This document shows, one piece after another, positions 23,399 through 35,300 of a stretch of DNA of 64,000 bases; positions within the stretch are counted from its first letter, which is position 1, and every line of letters begins with the position of its first letter. The notes beneath the pieces were generated by a model. That model was not told the origin of the DNA. It searched no databases and was given only the letters and a program-made list of their open reading frames with translations. Both the position numbers and the translations under genes were made by a program. Origin of the DNA: Oscheius dolichura (taxonomy: Eukaryota; Nematoda; Chromadorea; Rhabditida; Rhabditidae); assembly GCA_932521035.1 (NCBI GenBank), contig OW051496.1, forward strand, positions 620,001 to 684,000, in the 5' to 3' direction.

Positions 23399-24676
23399 AT
23401 GGAGCCGATGCTTGATCCGTCAATACTAGCCCTAACAGCTCAAACTGGATTGACACTGGCTAACTTTCTCCCACAAGAAGATGACGACGACTATGAAGAT
23501 ACAGGAATACCAGAAATACAGGTTATTTTAATTTGTTATTATAATTTTCTTGTATTTTCAGCGAGTTACAAAGAAGACCAACGTATTACCATTGTGGGGA
23601 AATCAAACGACGATGAATTTGAATCCACTGGTATTGGAAAATGTACGAGAAAGCTATTACTACAAGAATCACCTAATGGAGCTCGATAATTTTCAACAAC
23701 TACTGGATGAAGTCTACTACAAGGTGAAGCATTTGGAGCCATGGGAGAAGGGTACAAGAAAAGTTCAAGGCATGACCGGTATGTGCGGTGGAGTGCGCGG
23801 AGTCGGTGCTGGAGGCGTTGTTAGCTCCGCGTTTTGCATATTATTTAGATTTTTCAATCTGCGAATAAATAGGTTTGTTTCTTCAGCTTTCTTATTACAT
23901 GTTTATTTTCAGACGGCAATTGGTTAGCCTAATAAACAACAGCGATTCAACATATGCTCGAGGAATAGGATTCATGTACATTCGATTTACCCAGCCTCCT
24001 TCCGATCTTTGGGCATGGTTTGAACCGTATTTGGTAAGTTGCTCATTATTTTTCCATTACTATTTTGTTTGTTGTTGTATTGTGTAATTTGTTTTTGATG
24101 CTAATTTTTTTTCAGGATGACGAAGATGAAGTAGATCCGCGTTCTGGTGGAGGAGAAGCGATGACATTTGGCCAGCTGCTTCGAGTTATGATGACGAAGC
24201 TCGACTGGTATGGAACGCTCTTCCCCCGGATTCCTGTACCAATTCAGGTTGGCTTTCTTGCTTGTCGATTTTAAATTTTTATTTTGCAGAAAGAACTTGA
24301 TGAGAAGTTCACAGAGCGCAAGAAAGCTCAATGGAAAGATGCTGCACGTGCAAGAAGAGACAGAGAAGAATTCAGAGCAAAAGTGTCCGACCTACCTGGA
24401 TTTCAAACCGAAGATACCAACACAGAAAAGAAAAGAGAAGCTGATAGCGACCGTCCGCCGGAGATCAAGAGATCGAAGCTTTCACGATGTAACCACCATT
24501 TGAGACATCACCACTGCCGTAAGCATCGCAAGCATTGTCCGAAGAAGGCAGTCGAGTAAGTGTTTTTATCCATACTGTTGTAAATGTTTATTTTTAGAGA
24601 AAGAAAAGCACGAGAAGCCGAGAAGAACGACAACAGTAATGAAAAGCCGTCGGGGGTAGATGTACACCAAATATGA
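23399..24676 (+). CDS. PRPF38B-like pre-mRNA splicing factor
   Basis: PRP38-domain protein of the spliceosome, acting in the nucleus. Six exons with matching phases (23399-23521, 23562-23872, 23913-24033, 24116-24247, 24290-24555, 24598-24676) give 343 residues. The core NVLPLWGNQTTMNLNPLVLE, HLEPWEKGTRKVQGMTGMCG, GVRGVGAGGVVSSAFCILFR, GIGFMYIRFTQPPSDLWAWF and LDWYGTLFPRIPVPIQ matches PRPF38B rather than PRPF38A (compare 'TGMCGGVRGVGTGGIVSTAFCLLYKLFTLK'). The C-terminal tail is Arg/Lys/Glu-rich with a His/Cys-containing basic cluster (CNHHLRHHHCRKHRKHC), in place of the long RS tail of vertebrates. The ATG lies one base after a TTTGCAG acceptor, and introns are 40-82 bp. It is the upstream member of a tight pair with the UCHL5 homologue. 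Confidence 0.93.
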
Positions 24677-24800
24677 TCTTCATTCTTGTATATTTATTAA
24701 ATTTATAAACTATTCTATTGTTGTTTTACTTTGTCGTTTTGCGATATTTATACCTCTTCTAATTTTATGTGTGAAGATATTCTTTATTTAATTGTTTTTA

Positions 24801-24806
24801 TTTTAG
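24801..24806 (+). promoter_or_regulatory. putative SL trans-splice acceptor before UCHL5
   Basis: TTTTAG is immediately followed by the ATG of the UCHL5 gene, and no upstream exon of that gene is visible. The stop of the PRPF38B-like gene is 130 bp upstream, and the gap is T-rich. This is the layout of an SL2-type acceptor inside a nematode operon. Confidence 0.6.
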
Positions 24807-26034
24807 ATGGCAGGCAATTGGTGTCTTATCGAAAGCGACCCAGGAGTTTTTACCGAGCTATTGAAGAACTTCGGTGTTAAAGGAGTTCAGGTATGCATTA
24901 TTTGATATGTTTGAATGCTTCATTAGTTTGTTTGTACATTGTGAATCGTGTAATCTTTTAATTTCAGGTTGAAGAACTTTACTCGCTCGATGAGTCGGAG
25001 TTCCAAAATCTCCGTCCTATCATCGGCCTCATCTTCCTTTTCAAGTGGCGTCCCGGAGATGAGCCAGTAGGCACTCCGCTGGTAGACAACCGTGAAATCT
25101 TCTTTGCACAACAGGTAAATTTTTCTATTCAATTGTTTTTGCATGTTATTTACTGCGTTTGTTTTTATTACAATTCATAACGTTCATTTTTTTTCAGGTA
25201 ATACAAAATGCTTGCGCTACCCAAGCTTTAGTGAATATGCTGATGAACGTAGACGATCCCAAAGTTGACCTGGGCAATATTTTGACGGAGTACCGCGATT
25301 TTGTAAAAGATTTTGATCCAGTCACCAAAGGACTTACTCTCTCAAATTCGGATCGTATTCGCGAAGTGCACAACGATTTTGCCCGTACTACGCAATACGA
25401 ATTGGACATCAAAGGAGGACGCGAAGAGGACAACTATCATTTCATCACTTACGTGCCCTATGGAAATCAAGTATTGGAGCTCGACGGAATGAGGGAATGG
25501 CCATTGGAAGTGGCCCAAATTCAACCTGGTGGAGATTGGCTCGAAGCTGTACGTCCTGTTATCCAGATGAGAATTCAAAAGTACGATATTTTTCTCATTT
25601 TGGTTTACTCACATATTTCTTTAGGTACAGCGAAGGGGAGATCCACTTCAATTTGATGGCTGTAGTTACTGATCGTAAAGAAGAATTTATCCGACGCATT
25701 GAAGCTCTTCTTTCCGTAAGTATTTTGATATATTTTTGTTCAATTTTTCTATTTTAGAAGCCAGAACAATCTGCTGAAGATGCCGATGTTATTGCCGAAT
25801 TGCAGATGATGATGGAAGCTGAAGATGATAAAATGAATCGGTTTGTTTTCATGTTATGTTTTATTTACCAGCTATTTTTTTAGATACAAGGCGGAGAACG
25901 CAAGACGTCGTCACAATTACCTGCCCTTCCTCATGGAGCTGCTGAAGTGCTTGGCTAAGGAAGGAAAGCTTGTCCCCTTGATGGAGCAAGCCCAAGAAAT
26001 TGCTGTTCGACGTGCTAAGAAGAGTGAATCGTAA
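24807..26034 (+). CDS. ubh-4: UCHL5/UCH37 ubiquitin C-terminal hydrolase
   Basis: Cysteine deubiquitinase (peptidase C12) that trims ubiquitin chains at the 26S proteasome, bound through its C terminus to the Rpn13/ADRM1 subunit. Six in-phase exons (24807-24890, 24968-25114, 25198-25580, 25625-25715, 25758-25840, 25884-26034) give 312 residues, close to human UCHL5 (about 329). It starts [20 protein letters not shown]. The catalytic set is complete by alignment: oxyanion Gln77, Cys83 (QNACATQA), His158 ([10 protein letters not shown]) and Asp173 (LELDGM). The C-terminal ULD-type helices [20 protein letters not shown] and [16 protein letters not shown] are present, followed by a Lys-rich end (RRAKKSES). 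It is probably co-transcribed with the PRPF38B-like gene just upstream. Confidence 0.95.
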
Positions 26035-26307
26035 GATGACTTTTTATAATTTATTTTTATGTTTGCTTTTTTTGGTTTTTATCTAAAATAAATCTTGTCT
26101 GTATTTCTTGTCGAGTATAGCAACATTTTTGTGTATTCTGTTACCTAAAGTGTTGCGTTATTTTAATTCTGAAAACAAATGGGCGATAACATCTTTATTG
26201 TCTTTGGCAACGAGAGATCACAAATCGAATTGACTCTTTTTGATAAATGACAAGGATTGAGAAAGAATTGTGCTGTGCACGAAGGGATATCAACAAATTG
26301 AATAATT

Positions 26308-29300
26308 CTAAGAGAAATTGAATAATTCACGGCCTCTAAAATCTTCCATCATTTTACCAGCCTCGCGCAGTCCACTAACATAGGCTCCTGTCATCGTTTG
26401 AGGGAAGAAACGATTGGTACACTAGAAATAGTAGTTATTTTTCTTTCTTATTATAGAAGCTCACTTCTCCAGCGAAGTAAATCTTCTTGCTGACAGAATC
26501 AGCCAGCTGGTCGTAATTTTCGCCGGTTCCATTGACTCGAACATAAGAATACGACATTCCTATGTGAGGATCTTTACCCCAATGGGTAACAACATAACCC
26601 TCCGGCTCGGGAACATCCTGAAATAGGTTATTTTATAATTATTTTTATTTTTTGAAATATTTAAATTATAGAAAAGTGGAATTACCTCATCGGGGAACAT
26701 TTCTTTTAGCGTATCCACAAATTTTGCTGCTACTTCAGCATCCGATAGATCGTTTACCATTTCTACGCTGTCTCCACAGACGTAGGACATTAAAACATAG
26801 CTGCTATTTTTTGTTGGGGGTCCCTAAAACTTTACTTCTTTTTCTAGGATGTAAAACTTACTCTAGTCGAAAAATCGTAGAACATATTGAACAGGCCGCG
26901 ATCTTCTTTCCCCTTTGGCACAAGACTAAAATAATCCACCTCGCCGGGATTCTCTGGATTAGATTTCTTCGCCCAGAAACGTTTAGGAAATTTCACGGCG
27001 ACTTTTTCAATGAGGCCGGCTCCAATTTTATCCAAAGCATGGATTTTTTTACGAGGAAGGGGAGGATTAAAAATGATGTCTCGTTTTTGGAGAACGGCAA
27101 GAGGAAGAGCAACAAGAACCTGGAATATAATTTTTTTTATGAAGAGGAGAAATATTACCTTGTCAGCGATGTGCTTACTGCCTCCAGTACAAGTTACCAC
27201 CATTTTCTTCTTCTTATCATTCCATTCTATACGAGTAACTTCGTGATTCAACCGAACATCCGTCCCATCTACCAATTTCTTGAGGATATCACCGGAACCA
27301 TCCTGGAGAAGAGCATGAGACCCAGCAAACAAGGCAACAGCTTCATTCTGATCCCAATTTCTCCAAGAAACCTGAAAATTGTATATGTTTTGGGGAGTAT
27401 TCATAGGGGAATTTTAGCAATTATTTTTACTCGAATGTATTCTTTTTTTTTCAGAAAGCTCATAAATTGAAAGAATGGATCAATTTTGGATTTGTTTATG
27501 CCCTATCCCTGTTTTGGCCCCTAATACCTTCTTTTTCCAAGTTTCGAGGTTGTTACTTATAAAAAATAACAGAGTTCGTATGATTCGTCTCTAGAAAATA
27601 GTAGATAGTGAAGGGTCTCTAAATTTACCAAGGAAAGATTGGTTTTCTTGGTTTTGGCGGTATTTCTTATAGAAATTCCAAAAATCAAGATGATCTTGAG
27701 CAGTTAGCATTGATATTTTCCGTTGGACTACTGATAAATATTCAGTCTGACATGACCAGATAGTGAGAATTTTATAATTATAGAACGGAAATAGTTTTTG
27801 TAATGTTTCGGGGGTATTTCTTATAGAAATTGGTCATCTTTTACAGCAATAACACACGAAAATAGACAGGAAACTCACATCATCCATTTTGGAACCGCAG
27901 CTGAATTCGATATTTCCCAAATGGAATTGTAGGACCCGTTCTTCGAGATCTCCCCATTCTATTCCGCTCTCGGTCAGTAGAGACTGATGTACTCGATCGA
28001 CTTGATCTGAAAATTCGTTAATTTATAAGTTTTATGGTGGATTTTAATTGAAAATTCCCAAAGAAAGAACAAGAGAATAGAAAAATCTTTATTCAATAAT
28101 TTATATAATTTTATTTACACATTAAAAAGTCGAAATATTTGTGAAGAGAAGATGACCCGTTTCGGGAATAGATGGAATAGAATTGCCGTCGCTTTCTAGT
28201 TTTTCTCTAGGCAAAAGCGATTCCTTCGAATTTATACGGCCCGACGAGGGCGGCGTCGTCGAGCAGGATCCGGCCGTCGATGTCAAACACCGACACATAG
28301 CTGGCCACCGGCTTGCCGTCCTTCTCCTCCGACTTGAGCGCCACAATTAGACGGTCATTTGTATCGTGGATAAACTGCAATTATAAAAAGGTCCTGAAAC
28401 GAAAAAGAAAAGATGAAACCTGGAAAGCGGAGAAACCCCTCGCTGGGGTGTCGTTTTTACCAATATGGACAGTCTTGAACTGGGTCAGCGACTCGTCACC
28501 AATGATCAGAACATTAGCTCCTCTGAAAATTCGGTGATTTTTTTTTGAAAAAGCACATCGCACAGCAGAAGTTTCGTGGGAGATGTATAAATCAAAAAGG
28601 CCTATTGGTATTGGTAATCAAGCGACAATTACTCGTTTCCTATCAAATTTGATGAGTTTTATGGGAATTTTAAATTAAGAATGGTTCTCTAGTCAACGAT
28701 ACGTCTTATAAAGAAAAGAAAAAGAACAGACTCGAGTTCAAAAATATCACAGGGAATCTCAAAATTGCATCAAAATTAGTTCTTTATGAATTATGAATGT
28801 TTCACGGCGGATTTAAATACAAAGGCTCTTACTGTAAACGCTAGAGCGCTTGTCAGCTGTAGAAATTATGGATTGCCTCACAAAATTTACCAAGTTTTAC
28901 GGGGGATTTTAAAATGAAAGATGATTCTAGCTTTTGTTTCTGATCGTATGCGGCCTTGTTTTTCGAATACCAAATGTTTTATGAGAATTTTAAATTAGAA
29001 AGAGTAATTGGCCAACAATGCCAAGACTCTATTTGAGAGCAAAATTTCTCGAATTTTATCAGGTTTTATGAGAAATTCAAATAGAAAGCCATTGCATCTG
29101 GTTAATATACCCTTCCTCTACTCACCGATGCTCATCGTCGACTTCATTATAAACCTCATGAGATGCTCTCCGCGGGAGGAAGAACCACTTCTTATGCTTC
29201 TCTGACCACTGTACCGCCTCGTGGATCATGTAGCCGGGATATTCGATGCCCATGGCCCGCCGGACGCGGACGAACACATCATACCAATTTATGTGCTTCA

Positions 29301-32300
29301 CCTGAAACGTAAAATTACTTTTCTATTCAAATTGAAGTTTGGAGTAACGAAACGTAAAAACTACAGTACCTCTCCAGTTGGGGAGACCACTTTGACCCAC
29401 ATCGGGTGGTCGTTGACATATTCGCCGGTGGTTGTCGTCCACTCCTTGCCGAGTCCCCCGACGTAGAGATGCTCATCTTTTACCGTCATCCACTCCGCTT
29501 TGAGACCCTTTGTCACGTTGCCGGGGCCGTCGTTCAGCAGAAGCCAGGGAATTGCCTGAAATTTTCGAATTTTTTAGATTTTATATGCGGGATTTATGAA
29601 ATTTCGTACCCAAAACTAATTTCCTTCCTTTTATTTTGGCAAAATGTACCTTCTGATCCTTGATCTCGTAGACGATACCGGTCCTATCGTCACAGGAGAG
29701 AAGTTTCCCATTGAAGACAACCAGGTCGGAGAGTTCCATGGCCCGTCCACCGGCAGAAATTTGACTCGAAATGAAGAAATCCTTCTCCTCGTCCCAGTGA
29801 ATATGGGCTTTCTGACGATTTTGGCTGAAAAGGTTTTTTGAGAGAAAAAAGAGCCACAGTTAGACAGCGAAACTGCCAAAAGGGCCACAGTTAGACATCA
29901 AAACTGTCAAAAGGGCCACAGTTAGACAGCGAAATTCCAGAAATTGGGAAAAAGCCCTACCTGATGTGGATAAGTCCCTTTTTCATCAAACTCCTCCAGG
30001 TGTGTTTCTTATCCGCCACTTTTGTATCATGGTCCAGGTCGGTGATGACCAGCATCGGCAGTTCATAAGAGCCGTCGCTGTTTCTCCTCATTGTGTAGAG
30101 CTCCGTCGAATTGTACTCATATCTCTGGAAAATTACAGTATTTATTAGTTTTTATGGTAGTTTTATAAAGCTGGAGGTCTGTTTTATGGGTTCGCCGCTG
30201 CTTATCTCAAATTAGAAAAAAATCGCATTAGAATCCAAAGCTTTCTCGAACTTTTCCGCTCCGCCGCACCCGTAACATCTCGGCAGCTCAGCGCACGGCT
30301 AAAGCGCGCCCCAGGGATAAAGACCGCTGAGCTGCCGAGATGTTACGGGTGTAGCCGCACCGAAAATTGCTCCCAGAAATGACGTAAAAACTCACCGGTA
30401 CGGCCGGTGTTTTGGCTCCGAAATAATTGGTGGCAAAATAAGTAGCCAGAATAGAAATAATAGCGACGGCAGCGAGGTCAATCAGCCCGATGCTGTCATC
30501 TCCTCCACTGGGTGAGATCATTCCCTTCAGGAGGCCGGCGACTCCGTTGGGTCCTTTCGGCTTCCTCGGCGGCTGTTGCTTATTCCGTGGCAGGGTCATT
30601 TTCTACTGGAGAGAGTACGGTAAAAGTAGTAGAACAGTGAAAGAAGAAAGCGAGAATGAGAGAAAAAATACGAAGAAAAGGGGATATTAACATGATTAGA
30701 CGGGGGATATGGCGGGAAAACAAATCCTAATCGGAGTTAGCGGGATTTCTAGGGTCCTGTACGGATTTTGGGAACACTCAAGAAATATGAGGAAAGGGGG
30801 AGCAAGTGGTCCATTACCTGGCAAAGTTCATTGACCCCCAGTCCTCCCGATAACACACAGAGACGGGTAGAGGACAATCAATACGGAACTACACGAGACG
30901 GCACAAGGAACACTCACAGTCTTTTTGAACCCCCCGTTGCCCTTTGCAGTCGCCGCCGGAGGGCAGCTAGGCGACACGCGTTGGATTAATAGGATTCTGG
31001 ACGGAGCAGGAGGGAAGGGGAAAGAAAGGAGAGGGAAAAGAGGTGGGAAAGCTCAAAAAGGAGATCAGGGAGGACAAATTCCTCCATAAAATGGTGTTCC
31101 TGCACCCGTATAATCTCGGCAGGAGAGGGAAAGGGAAAGCGCGCGCCTCAGAATACCAGTGCGGCGAGCTGCCGAGATCTTACGGGTGCGGGCACACGCG
31201 TGATCAAGGAAAGACCCATACCCGTAAAACCTCGACAGTAGGAAATGTTGAAAGGAAAATGCTTCAAAATCAAGGGAATCAATTGCCGAGATGTTACGGG
31301 TGTGGGAGAGCGGAAAGGCCGCCTTCCCCCGGCCCCAGAGAGACGGTTGCCATCGCTTTTTGCGCTGCTGCCCCGCGATTGTGGCGGCCCACTAGATAAG
31401 GAAACCGTGACGGCGGTCGGGGCCAAAGAAGAGGGGGTTAAATACACGATTTAGAGTATTTCACAACTCGAAGACGATAAGGTTTCCCCGAGAAATGTGT
31501 TGATCTTTAGGCGGGAAACCGCCGAGAATACACAATAGCACAAATTGCATCAAGTAGTGTGGTCTTTAGACCCACTCTGGAGAAGTTATGAAACGGAGGA
31601 GAGACACAGTTAGACAGCGGAAAAGCTAAAAAATGACCCTGGCTGTCTAACTGTGGCTATTTGTGGCTCCAAATAGGATTCAAATGATGTTCTGCCGCCC
31701 TAATGAAAGCAGAGGCCGCCATCCACTAAAAATCACCATAATTAGAGAGGCCAAGACAGATTGAGAGCCAATTTTCTTGACCCTCTTTGGCTATTTTTCA
31801 TTTCTGGCTCACGAAATGGAAAGGGCTGAAGAATAAATTCGTTTGTTGGAAAAGGAGAAATCTGATAAGGAGGGTTTTGTACCAACGGGTCAGAAATACA
31901 AATTGAAATGGAAAGAAGATGGAAGAATTATATCTTACGGGGAACCTAGAAATTCACAATATTTTACTGGATGATGGAGATCAGATTGTACACATTGAAA
32001 CGGAAGCTTCTGGATCAAATTATATTCTTTCTGTAACAGGAAAAGTTGAACTTGACTGACAAGTGAGAAATTCTAGCAGTACACTGCTCAATTAGAACTG
32101 GAACCGGTGAACTTATAGCCCCGTTGGAATATTAGAAAGCAAAATCCAGTTTTGGTGCTGGAGAGGAAATTCGGAAAGGAATGCTGCCGACTTGTGAATT
32201 GGAATGAATGGCTGCTTCTGTGAAAGACGATCAATTGAAATGGTATCATAGTTACTAACTTTATATCCCCTCTTTGAAACTCAAAAACCAGTTTTATTTT

Positions 32301-35300
32301 TTCTGGAGTCATTTTTAGGATTCTACAGTGATGTCAGAGGGGAAGCGGAGTAATTATGTTTCCTCCATAGCATTAAAAACCACAAGTTTGGCTCGGATGA
32401 TGGATAATTGGCGAAAAGTCGTAAAACTGTATTTTGAAGGTATTCCTTGCCGCTACCAGATTCCAAAGGGAGGAAACTGATCATCCATGGAACGGAGAAA
32501 TCATAATTTTGCACTGATTGGGCTATTTCACGACTTCTACGCTTCATGAACTAAAAATAAGACTGATAATCGAATAAATATCTTCCCCTCATAGCATTAA
32601 ATACCGCTATGTTGCCTTTGATGACTTTTGTCACATTGCAATACTATGAAAATGCCATCGACAGAACCGAGTGGAATCCAAACGATCAAATTATACTCCT
32701 TCTGGAACTCAAAAATCACAATTTTGTCTTTTCTGAAATGGTGTACTCATTACTAAACTGCAAATGAATTATATTCAGTGCAATTCGATAAAAATGAGAT
32801 AATTATGTTTTGCCGACAACATAAAATTCCATAATTTTTTATGTAATGCTTCTGAGACGCCAGAGCTATCAGTTTCTCTATCTGCAAGTCACAAAATGAG
32901 CCGTTCTTTCCCCCCAGTCGTTGGCCTAGATAGCAAAGCACGCCCAGGTCACAACCGCAGCAAATAATGCGGGGCACACTCTCACAAATCAGCGTCACTT
33001 TTTCTCGAGGCGGGCTTCGAAACGAGAATTATGAAACAAACAAAAGAAATAGAATATAGTCCAGGGAAAACACAACAAATACAAGAAAATCAATAGAAAA
33101 ATCCTGTGAAAGCCAATTGACGGAAAATCGAAGTTCCTACCTTCCAGACTCGCGTCACTGTGTTTCGTTTCATTTTTCCAATGGTAGAGGGCGTCCAGAA
33201 TGCAGTTTAGGTGTTCTTCTACATATTTATCAGTCTAAAAATCTTTTATCTTCCCTCCAGGACCCATAATCACCTTCCAATGGACCAGGCCCCCCGCCTC
33301 ACCGTCAATCAACGGGCACTGGCTCTCTACAATCCGGTATTTGACTCCAGTCTGAAAAATTAATTATTTTTGACTCTAGAAAAGATAAAAAACCTGCTCG
33401 CACATAAGAATAATGGGGTTATTGATACTTCCAGTGACCAACTGAGCGCCACAGCCAACGGCCACTCCCAAACTCCAGTCATCTTGCATCCGGCCGCCGA
33501 TGACATTCTTCGCTTCGAGAACCTTAACTTTACAGCCGAAGCTACGGAGCTGTCTAGCTGCGGATAGGCCGCTGATACCGGCACCGACGATTATTACATC
33601 CATGGAGTTCTGAAAATGGGGAAATTGGACTGGGGGCTAACTGTGGGTAAAACTGTCTAATTGTGGCTCTAGCTGTCTAACTGTGGCTTACCATTTCCTT
33701 TGGCTGTGGTGGCAGGGTCAAAATTCCATAGTTTATGATGCTCTTGATCCGTAGAAATTCATGTATCCTTCCCAATTCTTGGATATACCAAACCCGCGCC
33801 AAACCACGGCATATCAAATGGGGGATACACTTTTCCAGGGTCAAATATTCCTAAAAAGAGAAAATGAAGCTAAAAATGGGAAATAAGGAACTTACAAAGG
33901 GGTTCATGTTCCAGAGAGTGACAATCAAGTTCCGAATGGCCAGGTAGAGGACACTTTCGATGGAATATTCGGGGAAGGCGACCTGAAAAGGGGAAATAAA
34001 ATGTTTATTGACTCCACTCCGATAGAAAGTTACTAATAGTGTAATTGAAACATTTTGTTGTAAAACGAATTTTTGAACCGTTGACTCGTAAATCGTTAGT
34101 TTCTTTCGATTTCTGCTTCAAAGCCATATACGCAGTACCTCCTCGCCGATAGCGACAATTCATAGAATTATTGAAACCTCATGTTTTATAAGCCCTTATT
34201 ATAGAAGTACCAGCATGAATTATGGTTCATTGTTGCTGTTTAGTGAAATTGTGTGAAAATAAATAAAACTGAGCCTACCACTTCATCGTAGTCCATCATA
34301 TCCGGCCTCAAGCAGAATGCCTTGGATTGTTGATCCGGTATATTGAACGGGGACATGAAGCGCTCTGTTCTGCAGTCTGAAAACAGTCTCTTCGTTTTAT
34401 GGCATCCATATAAGGCTATTAGTGTTACTTGCGGCACTGTTCAGTGAACTCATCGAAAAAAATTGAAGAAAAAAAACACGCATTTTTGTTCCGTCCAAAT
34501 TATAAAAGAGAAGTTAGATTGTACGTTCAATCGCTGTGTTGCCGGATTACTAATTTGGTCAATTAAAAGTGACTCTATTTAAAATTACGCCTTGTAAACA
34601 CCGTGCAGTGGTTATTCCCGCTATTTTTAACTAAAAAAACACTGAAACAAGAGTCAAACCTTTAGCTTCGAAAGCCTGTTCCACTGGGCTCATTCCCAGC
34701 TCATCGTAGAAATAATGCCCTCCTCTCAAATAGAACAAAGCCGGGGAATTCTGCAACAGGGGGCAGGCATTGATCGAATAAATCCAATTTCTCTCATTGG
34801 CTTCTTGTACCGACTGTAAAACTCAATAAAATAGAAAAATGGACGAAAAAACCTCGTCTTCCGCCTCCTCACAGAGGTCACACTTGAATTTGGCCAGGAA
34901 TTTCGGCGTGGGGACGTCTTCTGTCTCATATTTTCGGAATTTATGGCAATTAGAGCACTGAATCCAGTAGGGAAGGATCTGATCCTGAAATGGAATGGAA
35001 AATATGGAATATGGGGAGTAAAACTGACAAAAATGAAGGCCTTGACCCCCGGATGGCAGCGACTCTCCTCCGACCACTTGGCTTTCCACGTGTTGAACTT
35101 CTTGCCCCATCTACCGGCTCTGAAACGGGGAAAATTAGGGGATTACTGTAGAAAACCGCGGAAATATTGTCTTATATGGAAAAAAAATCTTCGCAGTGGG
35201 ATAGTCTAGACGATTTATCAAAACATTGATCAGTGGAATACAGTGCAACGAGTACGGCCTATTTCAATTTCCCTCATAACTTTAAAAATTCTCAATTGCG

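Noticed and set aside
26652-27470. 272-codon plus-strand frame
   Set aside because: It is antisense to four well-supported exons and the introns between them of the LSD2-like gene; its translation shows no domain-like pattern.
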